A model generated the notes under the pieces. That model worked only from the letters and a program-made list of their open reading frames with translations. It was not told the DNA's origin and did no database searches. 7,672 nucleotides of DNA from CAYTOF01 sp964439435 (GTDB lineage Bacteria > Bacillota > Clostridia > Oscillospirales > QAMX01): positions 1 to 7,672 of the forward strand of contig CAYTOF010000082.1 in assembly GCA_964439435.1 (NCBI GenBank), in the 5' to 3' direction. Shown one piece after another: positions 1 through 5,538 of this stretch. Position numbers and translations under genes: made by a program. Each line of letters begins with the position of its first letter. Within the stretch, counting starts at the first letter, position 1.

Positions 1-76
1 CCTCACGGTGGAAAGGAATTTAAACATGCTGAACAATATATAAAACTTATACAATTATATTTTATGTATACCGGAA

Positions 77-159
77 AAACCACCCCGTCACTTTCGACAC
101 AAAGGGCGTGTCGAAAGCGCCGCGTGCGTAGCACGCTACCCTCACGAGGGAGGGGAATT
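77..159 (-). repeat. Hairpin-rich intergenic repeat, left copy
   Basis: Read on the minus strand, the element starts aattcccctccctcg and ends tgacggggtggttt, the same ends as the copy near the right edge. Its interior holds a perfect 10-bp hairpin (91-100 with 108-117, 7-nt loop), a second hairpin gcgtgc-gta-gcacgc (122-136), and ccct-cacg-aggg (139-150). It lies beyond the terminator of the surface-protein gene and contains no supported gene. It looks like a short, non-coding dispersed repeat of the REP/MITE kind. Bases 1-22 (cctcacgg, then ggaattta) resemble the end of another, cut-off copy. Confidence 0.7.
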
Positions 160-274
160 TAAAACCGCCCGTTAATATCAATTCAGAAAAAACCTTCTTT
201 TGAGTGATAGCAGAAACAATTTCCATAAAAAACCCGCAAATAAGACTCATCTCCATACAATTGATAAAAGGAGG

Positions 275-305
275 GGCCCGCTCTTTTATGGTCAAAGAGC
301 GGGCC
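275..305 (-). terminator. Probable Rho-independent terminator of the CxxC-array gene
   Basis: A perfect 12-bp stem (275-286 with 294-305) closes a 7-nt loop, 26 bp past the stop codon of the surface-protein gene. Read on the minus strand it is followed by cctccttttatc, a weak, interrupted U-tract, so termination may be partial. The plus-strand side has no T-run, which favours the minus-strand reading. Confidence 0.75.
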
Positions 306-331
306 TGTATAGATGTCAAAATTTATCTTTT

Positions 332-3300
332 TTATCTTTCCCGTTTCTTCTTGCCCATCAACATCACACCGAGAGCGGTCGATGAGATGGCAAGCATGAT
401 GGCATAGAGCCAGGTGTTGTTGGCAGATCCCATCGGCGGAGGGATTTCCCCCGATGCCTGACCTTGGGCGACACTAAAGGTGGTGTAGACCTCTATATGT
501 TCAAACACAAATCCGATTTCATACTCCCCATCGGCAAGGCTCTTTAGGTAGTCAAGGGCCAAATGGACAATGACGCTGCCCTCCTCAGCGCTGAAGTTTG
601 CGCTCTCCAGCCATGCCAAATCAACTTCAACACCGGTAAATTTCGCAAAATCGCCGTCGATGACAAATCGCAGGCCCTCTTCGCCGTCGGTATACCATGT
701 AGCCGCGGCACCTTCAACAACAGTGTAGCTGTATGGAGATGAGATCTCCTCTTCTTCAAATACGGCCTTTAGAACGACATCACTCCCCGGCATAATGAAT
801 TTGCCATCTTCTATGCTCACGCCGCCGCTGATGACGATATATCCCATAAACACAAATCCCTCTTGTGCCGTTGCGGTGAGAGCTATCTCCGTGCCGGGCA
901 CTGCCGCTTCGGGATTTGCCATCGCCGTGCCACTGCCTTCAACATCGAGAGTGATGCTGTATGCGGTTTGCGGGTCGATGGTGATAGTGTATTCCCTTGT
1001 CGCATCGGGACTTTCCCCGTTTGTGACTTTTATCTCAAAGGTAAAGACACCGGCGCCCGTGGGCGTACCGCTGAGCTTTCCGTCTTGCCCAAGTGTCAGT
1101 CCTGCGGGCAAGCTTCCGCTTGCGATGCTCCAAATAAAGGGAACGTTGCCCGCCGCTTCCAAGCTTGCACTGTATGTCTTGCCCACAGTGCCTCCCTTTA
1201 GGGTGTCGGTCAAAATCACCGGGGCTCCGCTTGTGGCCTTATCCCACTTGGCATAGAGGGTCATGTTGCCGTACACATAGCTTTCCGCCATCCATTTTTC
1301 TGCCAAGTCCGCAGAGGTGTACCAACCTGCGAAATCATATCCCGCTCTTGTCGGGTCTGTCGGCAATTCCAGCTTGCCGCCATTGCTCACCTGCTTATCG
1401 GCAACGGCTGAACCTCCCATGGAGTCAAAAGACACCGTCAGATTTTCGCCAAGAGCCGGTATGGTGGCCTTCTCTTTATAACCGCAGATGCCGCAGGTGC
1501 GCTCTCTGCTGCCGGCCTCTGTCACCGTCGGGTGCTTTGTGGTCTCCCAATCCCCCATGGAGTGGTAATTCTCGTCTTTTTTGTCTCCGCACTCGCAGGC
1601 ATGCCAGTGCGTGAACTTGTCATATGACCAATCGGTCGAAAAATCGTGTGTATGGTCACTCGCTTCAATCACATAAGGCTGCGTGGAAAATCCGCATACT
1701 GTGCATTTGTCATAGGCAAGTCCGTTTTTGTTCTCTGTTGCCTCTTCCAGCACGACAAAAGCATAGGTATGGGGCTGTTCCGAGCCCTCTTTGGTTGCAC
1801 CGCAAGCACATATTCTCACGTGGCTGTTTATGAACGGCAACCAGTGGTCAAATTCATGGTCATGGACCTCACCAAAGGCGGCAATCTCCACATCATGGGC
1901 ATATTCACAGTTGTAACATGAATATCTGCCAAGGCCTGTCTCTGTCTCCGTCGGATCTTCGAGCACCTCATATTTTATCCTGTGAGCTCCAAGAGCGCCA
2001 ATGCGCTTACCGCAGGTACACGCCATTGAATGCAGGTCATCGTCAAAAGACAGATAAGTTCTGTGTGAAAACCAGTGCTCCCCGCAGTCGTCGCAGATGA
2101 GATGGGCAGGGTCATTCAAACACATCTTGCACGCATCGCAATATGCATGGTATTTGCACTCAAAGCTTATGTCGCAAAACTCGCATTCGTAAACCTGACA
2201 GGAGGAACAGTGTTCTCCGCACAGCTCGCAGATCTCCACACACACGGCGCACCCGTCACAGCCGGGACAAAAGTCCACACATTCGGAGCAGTGTTCACCG
2301 CAGGTGGAACAGATGTCCACACAGTATTCGCAGAAGCCGCAATCAAGGCACCTTATTGCGCAATCCGGGCAATAAGCCTCGCATCTGCTGCAAAATTCGC
2401 CTCTGCAATTTTGGCATTCGTCGCAACCCTTGCAAAAGGGCACGCATTCATCGCAAACTTCATAGCAATCATGGCATATATTGCCGCAGTCTGTGCATTT
2501 TTCTCCGCAATCTTGGCAGATATCGACACAGTCTGCGCAGTATTTCAGACAACCGCCGCAGATATCACCGCAACCTGTGCACACATCATTGCAGTCTTGG
2601 CAGACATCGGTGCAATCACCGCAGAGTTCACAGTCATTGCAGAAAACCTCTGCACAGTCCTCGCAGACGGAACCGCAATCTCGGCAGAGAACCGCACAGT
2701 CGCCGCACAGGCCGCAGTCTTGGCAGACATGATCGCCAATACAGTCTTCACAGATGCCGCAATCCGGGCAGACAAGGGCACACTCGGCGCAGACAAGCCC
2801 ACAATCTGAGCAGATGCTGTCCTCGTTGCAGTTGGTGCATACTTCACAGCCCGGGCACCTTGCATCCCAATGTTCGCCGCAATCCCCGCAGTCGTCGCAG
2901 AAGTGGTCATGGGCGCAGATTTGGCATTTGCCGCAGCTGTCGCAAAATTTCTCCACACATTCTTCACAGGCGAGGCATTCCGAGCAAAACTGGGCACAGT
3001 CCTCACACACATGGTGGTCATCGCAGTATCTCCCGCCCAAATGATAGGCGCATTTATGGCAGCTCTCACAGAAATGTTCAAGCCCAACACAGTCTGTGCA
3101 GTGAGGGTCCCCCTCTTCGCACATATTGGGCACACAGCTCACACATCTCCAGCAGTCCTCACAGAAAACCACATTCTCATGGCATTCTCCGCATCCGGGG
3201 CAATGGTTTTCTTGCCAGCAGGAGCTTCCCTCCAGCACACCGCCGCAACCGCCGCAGCTGTCGCACAGATAGTCCTCACTTCTCCCCTTGCCGCAGTAGA

Positions 3301-3412
3301 CACATTCCTCCCAACCGCTTGCGTGGACATGGGTGGAGGGCATAATCGGGAGCAACCCCGAAAGTATCGAAACCAGCAGCAATATGGTGATTATTCTGCC
3401 TTTAAATTTCAT
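332..3412 (-). CDS. Secreted, membrane/wall-anchored CxxC-array protein with InlB-like and Ig-like repeats
   Basis: This 1026-aa surface protein has no function that I recognise. Residues 1-31 are a signal peptide (basic MKFKGR, hydrophobic core, cleavage after VHA). Residues 37-443 hold about 105 Cys by hand count (about 26%), nearly all in CxxC pairs separated by 2-5 residues and often containing Asp (CxDC); from 271 to 330 the spacing is perfectly heptad. Residues about 444-650 carry three diverged units with HxCxCG and later CxxCG motifs. After that come a Listeria-Bacteroides (InlB B) repeat at about 655-725 (AGYDFAGWYT, LYAKW), a putative Ig domain at about 727-808 (SLPAGLTL, GTPTGAGVF), a diverged B-repeat at about 812-886, and a beta domain at about 888-987. 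The C-terminus is PPPMGS (991-996), a membrane segment (about 1001-1019) and KKKRER. The ATG at 3412 is chosen over upstream in-frame codons (to 3520) because AGGAG lies 5 nt before it and the signal peptide starts there. Inference: an extracellular metal-binding or disulfide-rich module. Confidence is high for a real gene and low for any function. Confidence 0.93.
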   Translation of the reverse strand: MKFKGRIITILLLVSILSGLLPIMPSTHVHASGWEECVYCGKGRSEDYLCDSCGGCGGVLEGSSCWQENHCPGCGECHENVVFCEDCWRCVSCVPNMCEEGDPHCTDCVGLEHFCESCHKCAYHLGGRYCDDHHVCEDCAQFCSECLACEECVEKFCDSCGKCQICAHDHFCDDCGDCGEHWDARCPGCEVCTNCNEDSICSDCGLVCAECALVCPDCGICEDCIGDHVCQDCGLCGDCAVLCRDCGSVCEDCAEVFCNDCELCGDCTDVCQDCNDVCTGCGDICGGCLKYCADCVDICQDCGEKCTDCGNICHDCYEVCDECVPFCKGCDECQNCRGEFCSRCEAYCPDCAIRCLDCGFCEYCVDICSTCGEHCSECVDFCPGCDGCAVCVEICELCGEHCSSCQVYECEFCDISFECKYHAYCDACKMCLNDPAHLICDDCGEHWFSHRTYLSFDDDLHSMACTCGKRIGALGAHRIKYEVLEDPTETETGLGRYSCYNCEYAHDVEIAAFGEVHDHEFDHWLPFINSHVRICACGATKEGSEQPHTYAFVVLEEATENKNGLAYDKCTVCGFSTQPYVIEASDHTHDFSTDWSYDKFTHWHACECGDKKDENYHSMGDWETTKHPTVTEAGSRERTCGICGYKEKATIPALGENLTVSFDSMGGSAVADKQVSNGGKLELPTDPTRAGYDFAGWYTSADLAEKWMAESYVYGNMTLYAKWDKATSGAPVILTDTLKGGTVGKTYSASLEAAGNVPFIWSIASGSLPAGLTLGQDGKLSGTPTGAGVFTFEIKVTNGESPDATREYTITIDPQTAYSITLDVEGSGTAMANPEAAVPGTEIALTATAQEGFVFMGYIVISGGVSIEDGKFIMPGSDVVLKAVFEEEEISSPYSYTVVEGAAATWYTDGEEGLRFVIDGDFAKFTGVEVDLAWLESANFSAEEGSVIVHLALDYLKSLADGEYEIGFVFEHIEVYTTFSVAQGQASGEIPPPMGSANNTWLYAIMLAISSTALGVMLMGKKKRER
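2084..3304 (-). repeat. Protein-level cysteine array (CxxC repeats, heptad core)
   Basis: This is the coding segment for residues 37-443 of the surface protein. It contains about 105 cysteines, as tandem CxxC pairs. The most regular part (residues 271-330, positions 2423-2602) is nine consecutive CxxCxxx heptads with an exact 3,4,3,4 spacing. The DNA copies are diverged, but short identities survive: the 17-mer gcagtcttggcagacat occurs at 2591-2607 and 2714-2730, 123 bp (41 codons) apart and in frame. This fits growth by tandem duplication followed by drift that spared the cysteines. The flanking parts are less regular, with CxxCxxC triples and His-containing linkers. Confidence 0.85.
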
Positions 3413-3417
3413 GTTCT

Positions 3418-3422
3418 CTCCT
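3418..3422 (-). promoter_or_regulatory. Ribosome-binding site deciding the start of the CxxC-array gene
   Basis: AGGAG lies 5 nt upstream of the ATG at 3412 (minus-strand context AGAGGAGAGAAC). It fixes the start at the signal peptide and rejects the 36-residue N-terminal extension that is open up to 3520. The leader between the preceding terminator and this site is about 125 nt. It is AT-rich and must contain the promoter, but I could not find a convincing -35/-10 pair in it. Confidence 0.8.
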
Positions 3423-3434
3423 CTTTTGTTTGAA

Positions 3435-3448
3435 GTTTTGTGCAAAAC
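3435..3448. promoter_or_regulatory. Palindrome in the leader of the CxxC-array gene, possible operator
   Basis: GTTTTG-TG-CAAAAC is a perfect 6-2-6 inverted repeat, 22 bp upstream of the surface-protein start codon. NarL-type regulators commonly bind inverted heptamers separated by 2 bp, and the operon immediately upstream encodes a NarL/LuxR-type regulator, so a regulatory site is conceivable. A palindrome this short and AT-rich could arise by chance. Confidence 0.25.
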
Positions 3449-3548
3449 CGTTGTTCTTTTCCTGATACCGTTCACAGCTTTCGCACTTTCAAGAAAAGAT
3501 ATGTTTTGCCAAGATATCACAGTGCTTATATTTTATAGTTTTTTACAC

Positions 3549-3576
3549 AAAAAAGCCCCCTTCAAATGTAGGGGGC
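3549..3576 (-). terminator. Rho-independent terminator of the signalling operon
   Basis: A 7-bp GC-rich stem (3555-3561 with 3570-3576, gccccct/agggggc) with an 8-nt loop is followed on the minus strand by six U (3549-3554). It lies about 70 bp past the response-regulator stop codon, so it separates the three signalling genes from the surface-protein gene. An upstream segment (3612-3621, minus-strand AAAAAAGCCC) is complementary to the 3' half of the hairpin plus the U-run, so a competing fold is possible. Confidence 0.88.
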
Positions 3577-3645
3577 AGGGCATGAAAATGCGGCAAAATA
3601 TCAAAAATAGAGGGCTTTTTTAGTGTCAGTTTGAAAATGCGACAC

Positions 3646-4269
3646 TCAATAGTCTTTGTTCACAAGACCGCTCTTGTCCGCCGCCACGGCAAGACTTGTG
3701 CGGTTTTGCAGCCCCGTCATGTCGAGCATCTGCTGGATATAGTCTCGCACGGTGTTTTGGGAAATGCCGAGGCGCTTGCCGATCTCCGCATTTGTGTCTC
3801 CGCTGATAAGCTCCCTCAAAACCTCCAACTGCCGCGGGGTGAATTCCGTGTTCAGGGCATAGCCAAGTTTCAGGCTCGGAGTGCAGTCGGGATAGATAGA
3901 CTCCCCCGCCATTGTCGCATCCATCAGGGCGAGCAGCTCTTTTCTGTCGGCGCTCTTATACCAAAAGCTGTCCACACCTCCGGCCTTTGCCCTGTTGATG
4001 AAGTCGCATTCGGGCAGGCTGGTGATGATGATGAGCTTGATTTCGGGTCTTTGCTTTTTGAGCTTTGCGGCAATCTCCAGCCCGCTCACGCCCAGGGCTG
4101 TGCACACATCCATCAAAATCAAATCCACCGTGTGTTTTTGACAATAGCTTTCCGCAAAACCCGCGCTGGCGATGGAGCCGCTCAAAATGTATCTGCCGCT
4201 CTCCTCCACAAATCCCTCCAGCAGCACCCTTGCCATGGGGTCGTCTTCGACAATCAAAACTCTGATCAA
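3646..4269 (-). CDS. NarL/LuxR-type response regulator (receiver + HTH)
   Basis: This 207-aa cytoplasmic DNA-binding regulator has the usual length for the NarL/FixJ family. The receiver (about 1-120) has the acidic cluster E8-D9-D10, phosphoacceptor Asp54 (LILMD), Thr83 (IIITS) and Lys105 (WYKS). The LuxR-type helix-turn-helix (about 143-200) reads FTPRQLEVL, then NAEIGKRLGISQNTV, which carries the recognition helix. The loop after Asp54 is DVCTALGVSG: it lacks the usual Met-Pro and is about one residue longer than in NarL, a feature I recall from related clostridial regulators but could not verify. The start is TTG at 4269, with GGAG upstream; the nearby ATG is out of frame and hits a stop at once. 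The gene begins 4 nt after the kinase stop, so the two are probably translationally coupled. The kinase encoded directly upstream is the likely phosphodonor. Target genes are unknown; the adjacent surface-protein gene is a candidate by position only. Confidence 0.95.
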   Translation of the reverse strand: MIRVLIVEDDPMARVLLEGFVEESGRYILSGSIASAGFAESYCQKHTVDLILMDVCTALGVSGLEIAAKLKKQRPEIKLIIITSLPECDFINRAKAGGVDSFWYKSADRKELLALMDATMAGESIYPDCTPSLKLGYALNTEFTPRQLEVLRELISGDTNAEIGKRLGISQNTVRDYIQQMLDMTGLQNRTSLAVAADKSGLVNKDY

Positions 4270-4273
4270 AACA

Positions 4274-5533
4274 TCACTCTCCTCTTCTTTTGGGCAGTAT
4301 CAGCTTCAGTTCAAACACAGGTCTTGTCTTTATTTTCATCTCTCCGCCAAAGTTCTCAGTCTTTTCCCGAAGAGCGCCAAGACCGCCGCCTTCGCTGATG
4401 TTCTCTGCGGGAGGAGTGCCGTCGTTTTTCATGGAAATGACATATGCCTCCTCCGTCTCCTCTATGAAAAGCTCCAGCTTGGTCGCCTTTGCGTGGCGGG
4501 CGGCGTTGTTGAGCGCCTCGATGGTCGCCCCTGTGATAAGGTCTTTTAGCCGCGGCTGGCTCGGCAGCTCTCCATATAGCCGCAGCTCTATGCCGATATC
4601 CCTTGCCGCCACCGCAAGCTCATCGAAAACGTTCTTTTCCTGCAGGCCGACTCCCTCCAGCAAGGCGGCAACATGCGCCCGCCAGCCGTCGAAAATGGGT
4701 TCTATCGCAACTTTCTCATCGGAGAGCGCTTTTCTGGTGGCGAGCAGTATATGCCCAAGCTCACTGTGGAGGGCGCTCTTAGTCGCCAAGCGCTCCTCCT
4801 TTGCCTTGATGTCGGCCAGGTTTTCGCTGTATTGGTGCAGGTGTCTGTTTAACAACACCGATTTTTCGTTTTTCTCCTTCAACTGATGCCGCAGCTCGTC
4901 CAGCTCTGTGATGTTGATGGCCAAAAGCTGCACGGCCTTTTTCCTGTAAAACGCAACGCCGCTGCGGGAAAAAGACCAGGTCTCCCCGTTCTTCAACCGC
5001 ACAATGGGCCTCTCGCCATTTTCTTCAACGTCAGAGGGTGTGTCTGTCCTTTTTTGGAGGATTTGCTGCCAAAAATACTCGCCGTCTTGCAGCTCCCTGC
5101 CGAGAATGTCGAAACAGAGCTTGTTCATGGATTTGTTGGAAAGGAGCACCATGCCATCAGGGGTGCAAAAACACACGCCCATGGGCAGATTGTCCATGCT
5201 CTCCTTGATGGAGCCCCTTGTGATGGAGTTTTTCACCCGCTTTCTCTCCCGAAACAGCAGAAAGGCAGAGCTTGCCGATATGAGCAAAAAGAGGGCGAAA
5301 AAGAAAACCGGGGGCAAACCCCTGAAATATTGCAGGGCGCCGATGAGGAAATGACCCTCGGGAAATGCGGCTGTGTCGATGGTGAGGGCGTAGAGCAGGG
5401 CAAAGTTTGGCACGAGCAGGCAGAGGGCGACAAGATATGTCCTGCGCTTTGCACTCATTGTGAGTGTGTAGATCAAGGTATAGAGATTTTGCAATATGAG
5501 CAACAGAAACAGTGTTGTGATGATGGCTCCCAT
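4274..5533 (-). CDS. PAS-containing sensor histidine kinase (HisKA_3/NarX-like class)
   Basis: This 419-aa membrane kinase probably phosphorylates the next gene's response regulator. Membrane segments lie at about 3-25, 33-53 and 74-94, followed by a PAS-like domain at about 108-210 (LPMGVCFCTPDGMVLLSN) and a coiled coil at about 211-250. In the dimerisation region, LHSELGH (His256) matches the site of the phosphoacceptor His, but the Asp that normally follows it is Ser. The ATP-binding domain looks intact: N-box EALNNAARHA (Glu339, Asn343), MKNDGTPP as the G1 box, and GGGLGALREKTENFGG as the G2 region, the classic form of NarX/DesK/LiaS-type kinases. The start is the ATG at 5533, with GGAGG 8 nt upstream; a TTG 15 nt earlier is in frame but overlaps that ribosome-binding site. 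The gap to the upstream sensor gene is 5 nt and to the regulator gene 4 nt, so this is the middle gene of an operon. The signal is unknown. Confidence 0.95.
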   Translation of the reverse strand: MGAIITTLFLLLILQNLYTLIYTLTMSAKRRTYLVALCLLVPNFALLYALTIDTAAFPEGHFLIGALQYFRGLPPVFFFALFLLISASSAFLLFRERKRVKNSITRGSIKESMDNLPMGVCFCTPDGMVLLSNKSMNKLCFDILGRELQDGEYFWQQILQKRTDTPSDVEENGERPIVRLKNGETWSFSRSGVAFYRKKAVQLLAINITELDELRHQLKEKNEKSVLLNRHLHQYSENLADIKAKEERLATKSALHSELGHILLATRKALSDEKVAIEPIFDGWRAHVAALLEGVGLQEKNVFDELAVAARDIGIELRLYGELPSQPRLKDLITGATIEALNNAARHAKATKLELFIEETEEAYVISMKNDGTPPAENISEGGGLGALREKTENFGGEMKIKTRPVFELKLILPKRRGE

Positions 5534-5538
5534 GGGAC

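Noticed and set aside
62..319. 85-codon open frame on the minus strand
   Set aside because: It overlaps the terminator hairpin and the left hairpin repeat and has no ribosome-binding site or recognisable domain.
795..1256. Plus-strand open frames opposite the InlB/Ig-like domains (795-1256, 863-1201, 1165-1614)
   Set aside because: They lie fully opposite a minus-strand gene with clear domain matches. Their own translations show no motif.
2084..3304. Ferredoxin or ordinary zinc-ribbon assignment for the Cys array
   Set aside because: The 4Fe-4S pattern CxxCxxCxxxCP is not repeated in proper form, and the pair spacing is too short and regular for standard zinc ribbons. A metal-binding role stays an inference.
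2084..3304. CRISPR-like array
   Set aside because: The repetition is at codon level within a coding frame; there are no identical repeats separated by unique spacers of constant length.
2143..3345. 400-codon open frame on the plus strand opposite the Cys array, with further plus-strand frames nearby (2075-2809, 2870-3433)
   Set aside because: These frames stay open because the antisense of a Cys/Asp/Gly-rich repeat has few stop codons. The translations are low-complexity (Arg/His/Ser or Ala rich) with no domain, and the minus-strand protein has a signal peptide, recognisable domains and a ribosome-binding site.
3413..3520. 36-residue N-terminal extension of the surface protein
   Set aside because: The extension would bury the signal peptide, and AGGAG lies right before the ATG at 3412.
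3413..3548. Riboswitch in the leader of the surface-protein gene
   Set aside because: I found no recognisable riboswitch core; apart from the short palindrome, the sequence is AT-rich and lacks conserved elements.
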